Shown here: piece after piece, positions 18,903 to 28,347 of the stretch
Numbering within the stretch: the first letter of the stretch is position 1
How the letters are laid out: every line of letters starts with the position of its first letter
Assembly (NCBI RefSeq): GCF_030056575.1
Contig: NZ_JASHHX010000017.1
Coordinates: forward strand, 1 to 64,000
Direction: 5' to 3'
Source of the DNA: Rhodoblastus sp. 17X3
GTDB lineage: Bacteria; Pseudomonadota; Alphaproteobacteria; Rhizobiales; Beijerinckiaceae
DNA: 64,000 bases
Notes under the pieces: model-generated
The model's database searches: none
Told to the model about the DNA's origin: nothing
Seen by the model: only the letters and a program-made list of their open reading frames with translations
Position numbers and translations under genes: made by a program

Positions 18903-21149
18903 TCAAGCTTTGTCGGCGCGGTCAGCGCCCTCGCCCGCCGTGACCGGCGCGACGAGCGGGAAATGCAGGCGCACCAGCGCGCCCTGGCCGGAGGCGGCGT
19001 CGAGAAGCTCGATGCCGCCGCCGTGGTCTTCTAGAATTTTCGCCACGATGGGCAGGCCGAGACCCGTGCCCTCGGAGCGCGTCGTCATGTAGGGCTCCAG
19101 CAAGCGGGCGCGATTTTCGCGCGGAAAGCCTTTGCCATTGTCCTCGACGTCGATGATCACGTCGCCGTCCTCGATGCGCAGGCTCACGTCGATCTTCGGC
19201 GCGCGCCCTTCCATGTCCGTCGCGGCTATGCCTTCCGTCGCGTTTTTGACGATATTGGTCAAAGCCTGCGCCAGAAGTCGGCGGTCGAAGCGCGCCACGA
19301 CCGGCTCGGGCGGGCAGGAGCCGGTAATCGCGATCTCGGGATGTCCGACCCGCATCAGGAACAGCACCTGCTCGACGCAGGCGGTGAGCTCGTCCCGCGT
19401 GAGCTGCGCCTTGGGCATGCGCGAGAAGGATGAGAACTCGTCCACCATGCGCTTGATATCGTCGACCTGGCGGATGATCGTGTCCGTGCACTGGTCGAAC
19501 ACATCCTTGTCGACGGTGATGACCCGGCCATATTTGCGCTTGAGGCGCTCCGCCGAAAGCTGGATCGGCGTGAGCGGATTCTTGATCTCATGCGCGATGC
19601 GGCGGGCGACGTCGGCCCAGGCCGCCGTGCGCTGCGCGGTGACGAGATCGGTCATGTCGTCGAGCGTGGCGACGAAGGTGCGCTCGCCGCGATTGAGCGG
19701 TCCGGGCGTGATGCGGACGTTATAGGTGCGTTCGCGGCCGCCCCGGCTGAGCACGATCTGGCGCTGCGACATGCGCGAATAACCGCCGCGCGCCTCCTGC
19801 AGCATGGCGCTTAGCTCCGGCAACACCTCGGCCAGGGGCCGGCCGATCGCCTTGTCCGCCGCCTCTTCGCTCTCGGCGCCAACCAGCAGCCGCGCGGAAG
19901 GGTTGAGCACGGTGACGTCGCCGCGCGCGCCGATGCCGATCACCGCCGCCGGCACGCCGAACAGCACGGCTTCGGTAAAGACGCGGCGTTCGTCCATCAC
20001 CTGATTGGCGGCCATCAGACGGTTCTGCTGCTGGCGCAGCTCCGAGGTCATCTTGTTGAAGGTCGAGCCGAGATGCGCGAGATCGCCCTCCGCCTGCCGC
20101 ACCGGGACCTGGACATAGAAATTGCCCGCCGAAACCTGGTCTGTCGCCGCAATGAGGCGGCGGATCGGCGCGACGAGGCCATTGGTGAAGGCGAGGCCGA
20201 TCCAGACCGCCGAGAGCAGCATGATCGTGGCCAGAAGGCCGAACATGACCGCGAGCGTGATCTGGAACTGATGGCGGTGTTGCTCGAACGAGTCGAACAA
20301 ATGGTTCAGGGCCGCCGCCTGCTTGGGGAACTCCAGCGTGAAGGGATCGACCGGGCGGCTGGTGTAGAGGAACACGTCGCCGAAGGACGGCATCGGGCGC
20401 AAGGCGACGAAGGTCCGGCCCTCATTGAGGATGAGGCAAAGCGGCTCGTTCTTCAGCGAATCCGCAAAATCGACGTCCTGCGGCTTGACGACCGGGTCGC
20501 GGATCATCGACCCGGTTTCGACCTGCGCCAGGATCGCCCCGTCGCGCTTGATCATGGCGGCGGCGGAAAAGCCGAGGAAATGCGCGCGCGACGTGAAGAA
20601 TTCCTTGAACAGCTTCGGATCGGAATCGAACATCGGCTTGCCGCGATCGAGATCGGAGGCCGTGAGCTGCGATTCCTGCAGCAGCCAGAGGCACTGATTT
20701 TCGCGGAACAGATTTGCCGCCTCGGTCGCGCCGCCGATGAAGCCGCGCACATCGCGCATGAAGGCCGGGTTGAACAATTTATCGAGCGTGACCGAGCCGA
20801 CGATGGCCATGCTGATCGCCGGCACGGCGGCGATGACCGCGAACAGGGCCACAATGCGAATATGCAGCCCGGCGGCGGCTGTCTTGGAGCGCCAGGCGCG
20901 GACCAGCCCGAACGCCTCGAAAGCCACAAGAGCCGCGAGCAGCGCGGCGATCGCGGCGTCCACGATGAAGAGATACTGGACGTTCTGGTCCGTCGGCGTG
21001 AGCGGAGTCAGGCCCGCGAAAATCAGGAAGCTGCCGATGGCGCAGAGAATCGCGATCGCCACCACGAAGGGACCGATGCGCGACAGAAAGCTGCGCTCGC
21101 GGCGGCGCGATTTGCGGGAGTCGGGTCGGTTTTGCTTGTCTTGTGTCAT
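18903..21149 (-). CDS. ntrY: Sensor histidine kinase NtrY
   Basis: A 748-residue membrane sensor kinase. Four hydrophobic segments in the first 320 residues flank a large periplasmic part (about 140-300), followed by a HAMP linker (about 310-370), a PAS domain (about 385-490), the HisKA box RRIAHEIKNPLTPIQLSAER with the phosphorylated histidine near 520, and an HATPase domain with the N, G1 and G2 boxes (VEDNGKGFP, GTGLGLPIV). It is 13 bp upstream of ntrX. NtrYX is reported in alphaproteobacteria to respond to nitrogen, oxygen or redox and envelope state. The signal here is unknown. No ntrBC is present in the window. Confidence 0.95.
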   Translation of the reverse strand: MTQDKQNRPDSRKSRRRERSFLSRIGPFVVAIAILCAIGSFLIFAGLTPLTPTDQNVQYLFIVDAAIAALLAALVAFEAFGLVRAWRSKTAAAGLHIRIVALFAVIAAVPAISMAIVGSVTLDKLFNPAFMRDVRGFIGGATEAANLFRENQCLWLLQESQLTASDLDRGKPMFDSDPKLFKEFFTSRAHFLGFSAAAMIKRDGAILAQVETGSMIRDPVVKPQDVDFADSLKNEPLCLILNEGRTFVALRPMPSFGDVFLYTSRPVDPFTLEFPKQAAALNHLFDSFEQHRHQFQITLAVMFGLLATIMLLSAVWIGLAFTNGLVAPIRRLIAATDQVSAGNFYVQVPVRQAEGDLAHLGSTFNKMTSELRQQQNRLMAANQVMDERRVFTEAVLFGVPAAVIGIGARGDVTVLNPSARLLVGAESEEAADKAIGRPLAEVLPELSAMLQEARGGYSRMSQRQIVLSRGGRERTYNVRITPGPLNRGERTFVATLDDMTDLVTAQRTAAWADVARRIAHEIKNPLTPIQLSAERLKRKYGRVITVDKDVFDQCTDTIIRQVDDIKRMVDEFSSFSRMPKAQLTRDELTACVEQVLFLMRVGHPEIAITGSCPPEPVVARFDRRLLAQALTNIVKNATEGIAATDMEGRAPKIDVSLRIEDGDVIIDVEDNGKGFPRENRARLLEPYMTTRSEGTGLGLPIVAKILEDHGGGIELLDAASGQGALVRLHFPLVAPVTAGEGADRADKA

Positions 21150-21259
21150 CGACCGCGAGGTGCTGGGAATCGGAAGGGGAAACTACAGGAAGGCGATACG
21201 CGTGGCAATAATGCAACGCTGTTGCGCAATTGCGACAAAATTGCGAGGATTTGACGGCT

Positions 21260-22474
21260 TCAGCGAAGCACTAGCCGAAGGTCGGACGCGGGATCGGCGA
21301 CAAGGGCCGGATCAGGCGAGAGCCCGGCGTCGAGCAGCCTGCGCGCCAGAAGATGTTCGCCGGGGCGATTGACCGAATCGACCGCAATCAGCCTGCCTGA
21401 GCCATAATAGAACAGGGAAAAGGCGTTCGCGCCAGACGGCCTTTCGACGCAGAGGTCAAACCCCTCGCTTAGACCCGCCATCTGCAGCTTGACGTCATAT
21501 TGATCCGACCAGAACCAGGGCGCGGCGGCGAAGGGCTTGTCCCGGCCCATCAGCGCGGCGGCGGCAGCCTTGGCGCTTTCCACCGCATATTGCACGCTCT
21601 CGAACCGCAGCATCCGGCCGTCGGGGCGCCGCAACACCGTGCAATCGCCTGCTGCGACGATGTTTTCATGCGACGTTCGGCCGCAGGAGTCCACGACGAC
21701 CCCGCGCGAGGTCTCAACTCCCGCCGCCGCCGCCAGTTCGTCATTGGGGATGGCGCCGACGCCCAGCACCACGAGATCGGCGGGGAAGATCCGCCCCGAG
21801 GCTGTCGTGACGCCCGCGACCGCGCCACCCTGCCCCACGATCGCCGCGACCTGCTCGCCAAACAGCAGCTCCACGCCATGCGTGCGATGCAGATCGGCGA
21901 AAAAGGCGGAGATTTTCGGGGTCACGGCGCGGGCCATCAGCCGGTCCATCGCCTCGATCAAGGTCACGTCGCAGCCGCGCTTGCGCGCCGCCGCCGCAAC
22001 CTCCAGCCCGATGAACCCGCCTCCGATCACCACGACGTTCTTCGCGGAATCGAGGCGGCGGGAAATTTCGCGCGCGTCGTCGAGATCGCGCAACACGCAG
22101 ACGCCGGGAAGATGGGCGCCCGGCAGGTCGGGGCGGCGCGCGCGGGCGCCCGTCGCCAGCGCCAGCCCGCTCCACGGGAGCGCCGAACCATCAGAAAGCG
22201 TAATTCGCCGCTCCGCCGGCTCGATCGCCGCGACATCGACGCCGAGACGCAGGTCGACGCCCTTGGAGGCGAGGAATTCGGGGCCGCGAAAGGTGAGGCG
22301 GTCGTCCGCCGTTTCACCGGCGAGCCAGGCCTTGGACAAGGGCGGACGCTGATAGGGCGGAACCTTCTCATGGCCGAGCAGGACGACCTCGCCGCCAAAA
22401 CCTTCGGCGCGCAGGCTTTCCGCGACTTGCAGGCCAGCCTGGCCGGCGCCGACAATGATCATTCTCTCGCTCAT
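21260..22474 (-). CDS. Ferredoxin reductase-like FAD/NAD(P) flavoprotein
   Basis: A 404-residue pyridine-nucleotide-disulfide-type oxidoreductase without redox-active cysteines. The FAD-binding motif GAGQAG is at residues 8-13, the NAD-binding GGGFIGLEVA near 150, and the second FAD contact GDCTV near 275, with a C-terminal reductase domain. This is the pattern of ferredoxin/rubredoxin reductases serving Rieske oxygenases and P450s. No ferredoxin or oxygenase partner is adjacent, so its electron acceptor is unknown. I chose the ATG at 22474 because the FAD motif then sits at the usual position. Confidence 0.88.
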   Translation of the reverse strand: MSERMIIVGAGQAGLQVAESLRAEGFGGEVVLLGHEKVPPYQRPPLSKAWLAGETADDRLTFRGPEFLASKGVDLRLGVDVAAIEPAERRITLSDGSALPWSGLALATGARARRPDLPGAHLPGVCVLRDLDDAREISRRLDSAKNVVVIGGGFIGLEVAAAARKRGCDVTLIEAMDRLMARAVTPKISAFFADLHRTHGVELLFGEQVAAIVGQGGAVAGVTTASGRIFPADLVVLGVGAIPNDELAAAAGVETSRGVVVDSCGRTSHENIVAAGDCTVLRRPDGRMLRFESVQYAVESAKAAAAALMGRDKPFAAAPWFWSDQYDVKLQMAGLSEGFDLCVERPSGANAFSLFYYGSGRLIAVDSVNRPGEHLLARRLLDAGLSPDPALVADPASDLRLVLR

Positions 22475-22600
22475 CGGCCTTGCGTCCCCCCTGTCGCGTC
22501 GCGCGCAAATTTCGCACGAAGCCTTGCGCCGAAGCAATCGACCGGCTTTGCCATCGTTGGAACGGCGATGCTAGGCTCCGCCGCCAGGAAGGGAGCTTCC

Positions 22601-23554
22601 ATGCACAAGATCGTTTTTCTCGACGCGGCGACTCTGGCTGAGGGAGTCCAGCTGCCGCGGCCCGACTTTCCGCATCAATGGACCAATCATTCCGCCACTG
22701 CGCCGGATCAGATTGTCGCGCGCGCGGCGGAGGCGGACATCGTCGTCACCAACAAGGTCCGCATCGGCGCGGAGCAGATCGCCGCCCTGCCCGGATTGCG
22801 GCTGATCGCCGCCGCCGCGACAGGCTATGACAATATTGACGTCGACGCCGCCCGGGCGCGGGGAATCGCTGTGACCAATATCCGCGCCTACTCCGTGGAT
22901 TCCGTGCCGGAGCACACGTTTGCGCTGATCCTCGCCTTGCAGCGCCAGATCCTGCCCTATGTCGCGGACGTGCGCGCGGGCCAGTGGCAGGCTTCCGGCC
23001 AGTTTGCCTTCCATACCCACAAGATCCACGACCTTCACGGCAAGAGACTGGGCCTGTTCGGCTCCGGCGCTCTCGGGCAAAAAGTCGCTGCGCTCGCCGC
23101 CGCCTTCGGCATGGAGACGGTCTTTGCCGGCCGCAAGGGCGAGAAGGCGCGGCCCGGGACGCTGGATTTCGACGAGGTTCTGGCGACGTCCAACGTCATC
23201 TCGCTGCATTGTCCGCTGAACGCCACGACGGAAAACATGATCGGATGGGCCGAGTTTTCCGCGCTGCGCCGCAAGCCTCTGCTCATCAATACGGCGCGCG
23301 GCGGGCTGGTGGACGAAGAGGCGCTGGAGCGCGCGCTTGACGCCGGGCTCGTCGCCGGCGCGGGAATCGACGTGACGCGCCCCGAGCCTCCGCCCGCCGA
23401 CAGCGCCATCATGCGGCTGGCGCGCCGGCCCAATGTGCTGGTGACGCCCCATGTCGCCTGGGCCAGCCTCGAATCCCAGCAGACCCTCGCGGACCAACTC
23501 GGCGCCGTGCTGGCTTCTTTCGTCAAGGGAGAGCGGATGAACCGGCTGGATTAG
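22601..23554 (+). CDS. D-2-hydroxyacid dehydrogenase
   Basis: A 317-residue NAD(P)-dependent dehydrogenase of the glycerate/formate dehydrogenase-like superfamily. The nucleotide-binding GSGALG motif is near residue 155, catalytic Arg in NTARGGLVDE near 230, Glu in DVTRPEP near 260 and His in TPHVAW near 282. It most resembles glycerate/hydroxypyruvate reductases (HprA-like), which would fit serine-cycle C1 metabolism, but substrate is inference. The ATG follows AGGAAGGGAG. It is divergent from the flavoprotein gene and convergent, 11 bp apart, with the glycosyltransferase. Confidence 0.85.
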   Translation: MHKIVFLDAATLAEGVQLPRPDFPHQWTNHSATAPDQIVARAAEADIVVTNKVRIGAEQIAALPGLRLIAAAATGYDNIDVDAARARGIAVTNIRAYSVDSVPEHTFALILALQRQILPYVADVRAGQWQASGQFAFHTHKIHDLHGKRLGLFGSGALGQKVAALAAAFGMETVFAGRKGEKARPGTLDFDEVLATSNVISLHCPLNATTENMIGWAEFSALRRKPLLINTARGGLVDEEALERALDAGLVAGAGIDVTRPEPPPADSAIMRLARRPNVLVTPHVAWASLESQQTLADQLGAVLASFVKGERMNRLD

Positions 23555-23565
23555 GGCCGATCGCC

Positions 23566-24357
23566 CTAACCTTGGCGGTTCTTCTCGAACCACATCTGGT
23601 AATGCAGCGCCTCGCAGATCAACGAATAGATCGCGCCGGTCCAGGCGTGGATGAAGCCGGGGATTCCACAAAGGAACATCCGCCGCGAGACATAGACCCG
23701 AAGGAAATAAAGCGGCGGATTGACTACCAGTTTCAGAAGGCTTGGCTTCTTGCCGTTGGCGATGCGCTGCTGGGCCTTGAGCCGGGCGTAGGTGATTTCC
23801 TTGGCAAGCTGGGCGTCGAAACGCAGGGCGCGTTCATGCCGCAGCAAGCCCGTTCGGGCGTCGCGCACCTCGCCCTCGGCCAGCAGCCCCTCATGGACCA
23901 GCAAGGCCTCGTCGAAACGAACTTTTTCGCGCCGCGCCAGCCGCAGGATGCGTTCCGGCCTTGTGGCGCGCGGCGCCGGCGCCGTGCGGCCGAACAGGGT
24001 CAGGGCGCGCTGCAGCCGCCAGCCCGCGACCTCCGGCGGCGACTGCAACAGGCGCGGCAGGTCGCGGCGCAGATCATCGTCCAGCCATTCGTCGGCGTCG
24101 ATGCTCAGCACCCAATCCTGTGTCGCCTGCTCCAGCGCGAACTGCTTCTGCCTGGCGTAGCCGGGCCAGTCGCGCTCGATCAGCCGGATCGGCCAGCCCC
24201 GCGCGATGAAATCGCGGATGATCGCCAGCGTGGAATCCGTCGAGCCGGAATCGACCACGATAATCTCGGCGCAGGAATCGAGGCTGGCGAGACAGGCGGG
24301 AATGCAGGCCTCCTCGTTCTTGCAGATGACGGTGGCGGAAATCGGCAGTTTCGTCAC
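23566..24357 (-). CDS. Family 2 glycosyltransferase (WaaE/KdtX-like)
   Basis: A 263-residue GT-A fold glycosyltransferase. The N terminus ISATVICKNEEACIPACLAS, the VVDSGSTDST nucleotide-binding stretch and the acidic metal motif in SIDADEWL are clear, and the layout with ARQKQFALEQA between them matches LPS core beta-1,4-glucosyltransferases of the WaaE/KdtX type. There is no ATG near the start of the domain. The GTG at 24357, with AGGA about 10 bases upstream, is my choice. It is divergent from the GT25 gene. Precise sugar and acceptor are not determinable. Confidence 0.83.
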   Translation of the reverse strand: MTKLPISATVICKNEEACIPACLASLDSCAEIIVVDSGSTDSTLAIIRDFIARGWPIRLIERDWPGYARQKQFALEQATQDWVLSIDADEWLDDDLRRDLPRLLQSPPEVAGWRLQRALTLFGRTAPAPRATRPERILRLARREKVRFDEALLVHEGLLAEGEVRDARTGLLRHERALRFDAQLAKEITYARLKAQQRIANGKKPSLLKLVVNPPLYFLRVYVSRRMFLCGIPGFIHAWTGAIYSLICEALHYQMWFEKNRQG

Positions 24358-24480
24358 GGGTGGCGGTCCTGAAAGAATTTGCGTCGAAAAAGACCTTTTC
24401 CCGCCTTTTGTCAAAAGGGCGCCGCTGACAGGCGGCGCGCGGACAGCTAAAAGCGCGAGGGGACCGGCCGCGGCGAAACC

Positions 24481-25221
24481 ATGTCCGAATTGAAGGCATT
24501 CATCATCCATCTCGCACGGTCGACCCAGCGGCGCCCGCAGGTCGAACGCCTGCGCGCCGCGCTGCCCTGCCCGAGCGAGATCCTGGACGCGACCGACGGC
24601 GCCCGCCTCACGGCCGGAGAACTGGAACGCGCCTATGTCCGCCATGCGCGGCGCCCGCGCTATCCCTTCGGCCTGAACCGCGCGGAAATTGGCGTTTTCC
24701 TGAGCCATCGCGCGGCGTGGCGGCGGATATTGGCCGAGGGGCTGGATTACGCTCTCGTTTTCGAGGATGACGCCGAAATCGACGCGGCGGCTTTCGCGCG
24801 GACCTGCGCCCTCGCCCGCGAGACGCAAAAACTCTGGACCTACGCCCTCGCGCCGTCGGACAAGACCCGCATTCGCGGCGAGGTTCTGGCGCAAGGCGAG
24901 GGCCTCGCCTTGATCCGCCCGGAAAATCCGCCTTTACGCGCCATCGCGCAATTCGTGACCGCCGAGGCCGCGCGCAAACTGCTCGCCGTCACCGAGCCTT
25001 TCGACCGGCCGATCGACACTTTCCTGCAAATGTCATGGGTCACCGGGGTCGAACTGCTCGCCCTGACGCCTTCGGGCGTTCGCGACGCGTCGGCCGCGCT
25101 GGGCGGCTCGACCATTCAGGCCAGGAGCAAGCCGCTCGCCCACAAGCTCGCCCGCGAAATCGGACGGCCCTTTTACCGCGCCCAGGTGCGCCTCTGGCAC
25201 GCCTTCGCCAAAAGGCCCTGA
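24481..25221 (+). CDS. Family 25 glycosyltransferase
   Basis: A 246-residue LPS-type glycosyltransferase of family GT25. It has the opening FIIHLARSTQRR, the NRAEIGVFLSHRAAW motif near residue 75 and the VFEDDAEID acidic motif near residue 98. Family members add galactose or other sugars to lipooligosaccharide. It is divergent from the GT2 gene and ends 14 bp before the convergent acyltransferase. The three genes together suggest a small LPS-modification locus. The sugar is unknown. Confidence 0.85.
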   Translation: MSELKAFIIHLARSTQRRPQVERLRAALPCPSEILDATDGARLTAGELERAYVRHARRPRYPFGLNRAEIGVFLSHRAAWRRILAEGLDYALVFEDDAEIDAAAFARTCALARETQKLWTYALAPSDKTRIRGEVLAQGEGLALIRPENPPLRAIAQFVTAEAARKLLAVTEPFDRPIDTFLQMSWVTGVELLALTPSGVRDASAALGGSTIQARSKPLAHKLAREIGRPFYRAQVRLWHAFAKRP

Positions 25222-25235
25222 CAAAAAATCCCCCA

Positions 25236-26129
25236 TTACCTCCAGCGGTCGTGGGTCCACATCCATTGATCAGGATTCTGGCGAATGGATTTTTCCAGCT
25301 CCGCCTGCATCGCCGCCGTCGCGGCATAGATATCGGCGTTGCGGTCTTCGGTGCGCGGCACGTCGATCGGGGTGATGAACATCTTGAAGCGCACGCCCGG
25401 CATGCGATAGCCATGGATGAGCAGCAGCGGAATATTGCACTGCCGCGCCAGCATGGCCGGGAAGGGCGTGGTCTGCGCCGGACGGCCGAAGAACGGCGTC
25501 GGCAGCCCCATGAAGGCCTGCTGGTCGACCAGAACGCCGACCACCCCGCCGGCCCGGGCGTGGCGGATCAGCGCGACCGGCGTTTCGATGGCGTGCTTGG
25601 CCATCAGCCCGGCCGCGTAATATTTGCCGCGGCGGCGCAGCATGTCGGCGTCCACGAAGGGATTGCTCATCGGCCGATAGACGGCCATCGGGCTGAGGCC
25701 GAACTTGTTGACGACGGCGCTCGCCCCTTCCCAATTGGCCTGATGCGCCCCGCAGAGCACGGCGCCCTTGCCGCTTTTCGCCACCGCCTCGAGCAGTTCC
25801 GGATTGGCGACCTCCACGCGGTCGCGGACAATCTCGTCGATATGGAAAAACTCGCCGACGACGCAGCCGATATTATACCAGACCTGCAAGGCCAGCTTGT
25901 CGCGCTCTTCCTGGCTCATCTCGGGAAAGGCGGCGGCCAGATTGCGCATCAGCCGGGGATGGCGCTTCTTGGAATGCGGGCCAAGCTTCGCCATCAGCGC
26001 GCCCGCGATGTTCGACGCCCATTCGACCGGCATGATCGTGAAGATCACCCCAAGCAGCCGAAAGCCGAGATATTCGATCCAGTAGCGAAAACTGGGCTCT
26101 TTGGGACCCATCGAGTCAAAACCTTGCAT
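25236..26129 (-). CDS. Lipid A acyltransferase (LpxL/HtrB family)
   Basis: A 297-residue membrane-associated acyltransferase that adds a secondary acyl chain to Kdo-lipid A. The catalytic His-x4-Glu appears as HQANWE in GAHQANWEG near residue 135, and the later VDQQAFMGLPTPFFG stretch matches the family's substrate pocket. An N-terminal hydrophobic segment (FRLLGVIFTIMPVEW) anchors it. The start could be the ATG at 26129, a TTG at 26141 or the ATG at 26111. None has a strong ribosome site. Which acyl chain is added cannot be told. Confidence 0.88.
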   Translation of the reverse strand: MQGFDSMGPKEPSFRYWIEYLGFRLLGVIFTIMPVEWASNIAGALMAKLGPHSKKRHPRLMRNLAAAFPEMSQEERDKLALQVWYNIGCVVGEFFHIDEIVRDRVEVANPELLEAVAKSGKGAVLCGAHQANWEGASAVVNKFGLSPMAVYRPMSNPFVDADMLRRRGKYYAAGLMAKHAIETPVALIRHARAGGVVGVLVDQQAFMGLPTPFFGRPAQTTPFPAMLARQCNIPLLLIHGYRMPGVRFKMFITPIDVPRTEDRNADIYAATAAMQAELEKSIRQNPDQWMWTHDRWR

Positions 26130-26721
26130 ATTCGACGACAAAGGCCCCGGAGCCGTGCGCGGTCAGACCCGCGCGCGTCGCCGAAGCTTGATGATCGCTC
26201 GCGCCCGAAGCGCGAGCCGGATTGAGCGCCAGCATCCAGATTCGATCCTCATGCGCCCCCCGCTACGGGGGGGCCGGCGCAATTTCGCCAGCGCTCGTTT
26301 GCGGGGGCGCAAAAGCCGGGAGTCGCCGACTGGGGAGCCCATATGGGCCTTCAGGCCCGATCTGCCCGCAAAACAATGATTTCCCCGACGCTGGCGCCAA
26401 AAGGATCGAGTCTAAACCTTGACGTGCGCCGCTCTAGCCAAGGCCCGCCCCGCCGTCAAGACGCGAGGCCTCTGGCTTCGCCTGCGCAATTCCGCCACAG
26501 ATCGACAATATTGCCGGCCGGGACGTCGGGGGCCTTACGCAAGGTGGCGCGAATCATTAATGAATGGTTCATGCGCCGAAACCCACACAAGACGTCGGGA
26601 ATCGCTTCAAGGGCCAATCGGCGCGCGGGCAAAGGAATGGAGTTCTCATGCGGGCCAATTGGCGGCGCGTTTTCAGGCGGCTAACGGCGAAGGCCTCGGC
26701 GCCGCTGTCGAGGCTGCGCTG
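26130..26721. other. Long intergenic region before the RND efflux operon
   Basis: About 590 bp without a convincing gene between the divergent acyltransferase and efflux genes. The efflux frame stays open upstream to 26419 but its product there is Arg/Gly-rich with no similarity I know. A 10-bp perfect palindrome TCATTAATGA (26554-26563) is followed directly by TGAATGGTTCA (26561-26571), a short inverted repeat. These are candidate operators for a repressor encoded elsewhere. Short GGGCC/GGCCC hairpins occur around 26340-26360. No regulator gene is next to the operon. Confidence 0.4.
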
Positions 26722-28230
26722 ATGGCTCGATCTTCATTTCGCAAGCTTTCCGCCGCCGGCGGCGTTTCGCTCCTTCTGGCCGCCTGTACAGTCGGGCCGA
26801 ACTATGCGCCGCCCGAGGTGACAACGCCCGTCAATTTCAAAGAGCTGAAGGGCTGGCGCCAGGCGCGCCCGCGTGACGGCGTGGACCGCGGCGCCTGGTG
26901 GTCGGTCTATCGCGACCCCGAGCTGAACCGCCTGCTGCCGCAGGTCGAGGTCAACAACCAGAACGTCGCGGCCGCGCTCGCCGCCTACGAGCAGGCGCAG
27001 GCCCTGATCCGCGCGTCGCAGGCGAGCCTGCTGCCGGGCGTCGCCGCCACCTATCCCGTCACCCGCTCCGGCGCGGGCGCCAATGCTGGCGTAAGCACCG
27101 GCTCCGCCGTGTCGTCGGCGGTCAGCCGGGCCTTCGCCAAAACAGTCTTTTACCCGCAGGGGACTGCGAGCTGGACCATTGACGTCTGGGGCAAGATCCG
27201 CCGCCAGATCGAAAGCAATGTCGCGGGCGCGCAGGCGGATTCCGCCCTGCTCTCCAACGCCACGCTTTCCGCCCAGGCGCAGCTCGCCATCGCCTTTTTC
27301 AACCTGCGCTATGAGGATTCGCTGAAGGACCTGCTCGACCGCACGGTCAAGGTCTATCAGGAAACCGAGAAGATCACGCAGAACCAGTACAACAGCGGCA
27401 CCGTCTCCAAGGCGGATCTCATCACCGCCCAGACGCAGGTGCTGAACACGCAGGCGCAGTCCATCGCGACCGAGATTCCGCGCCAGCAATATGAACACGC
27501 CATCGCGGTCCTGATCGGCCGGCCGCCCGCGGATCTCGGCATTCGCCGGGGCTCCCTGCCCCAGTCTCCGCCCGCTGTCCCGGTCGGATTGCCCTCATCC
27601 CTGCTGGAGCGCCGGCCGGACGTCGCCGCGGCCGAGCGCGTGGTCGCGGAGCAGAACGCCTTGATCGGCGTCGCGGTCGCCGCCTATTACCCGAGCATAA
27701 CGCTCTCCGCCGCCGGCGGCTTCTCGGGACCCAACGCCTTCCCCTTCCTCGCGGCTTACCAGATCTGGTCAATTGGAGCCGCCGCCGCCGATCCCCTATT
27801 CGACGGCGGCCAGCGCCTCGCCCAGGTGGATTCCGCCAAGGCGAGCCATCGCCAGTCCGTCGCCAATTACCGCCAGACCGTGCTGTCCGCCTTCCAGCAG
27901 GTCGAGGACCAGCTGGTCGCTCTGCGCGTTCACGCCAAACAGCTCAAGGTGCAGGAAAAGGCGCGCGACGAGGCCGCCGAGGCGGTGAAGGTCTATCTCA
28001 ACCAATATAGCGCCGGCACCGTCGCCTTCACCACGGTCGTCGTCGCCGAGGCCACGCTGCTCGCCGACGAGGAAGCGGTGCTGGCGACGCGGCAGGCGAT
28101 GTTCGTGGCCAATGTCACGCTGATCGAGGCGCTGGGCGGCGGCTATGACGCCGCGAGTCTGGCCGCCGAGACGGCGCCGCCGCTGATCGAGGCGGTGGCG
28201 CGTTCGGCGCCAATTCCGCCGACGCCTTAA
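26722..28230 (+). CDS. RND efflux outer-membrane lipoprotein (OprM/NodT type)
   Basis: A 502-residue outer-membrane factor. The lipobox LLAAC places the lipidated cysteine near residue 21, followed by TVGPNYAPPEV, the typical start of the NodT/OprM family. Two repeats of the OEP domain form the trimeric channel and long helical tunnel: LLPQVEVNNQNVAAALAAYE is the first helical hairpin, and the motif LLERRPDVAAAERVVAEQN opens the second repeat. The ATG at 26722 has GAGG about 9 bases upstream. First gene of a four-gene tripartite efflux operon, with 117 bp before the adaptor. Confidence 0.9.
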   Translation: MARSSFRKLSAAGGVSLLLAACTVGPNYAPPEVTTPVNFKELKGWRQARPRDGVDRGAWWSVYRDPELNRLLPQVEVNNQNVAAALAAYEQAQALIRASQASLLPGVAATYPVTRSGAGANAGVSTGSAVSSAVSRAFAKTVFYPQGTASWTIDVWGKIRRQIESNVAGAQADSALLSNATLSAQAQLAIAFFNLRYEDSLKDLLDRTVKVYQETEKITQNQYNSGTVSKADLITAQTQVLNTQAQSIATEIPRQQYEHAIAVLIGRPPADLGIRRGSLPQSPPAVPVGLPSSLLERRPDVAAAERVVAEQNALIGVAVAAYYPSITLSAAGGFSGPNAFPFLAAYQIWSIGAAAADPLFDGGQRLAQVDSAKASHRQSVANYRQTVLSAFQQVEDQLVALRVHAKQLKVQEKARDEAAEAVKVYLNQYSAGTVAFTTVVVAEATLLADEEAVLATRQAMFVANVTLIEALGGGYDAASLAAETAPPLIEAVARSAPIPPTP

Positions 28231-28347
28231 AATCCGCCCTTCCGTCGCCTAAATCGACGGAAGGCGACTAGCCGGCCGGGGCCGCGATCCGCGAAGACCC
28301 GCAAGCCGTAAGTTCCGGAAAGCATCGACTCGATGGAAGAGAGCGAA

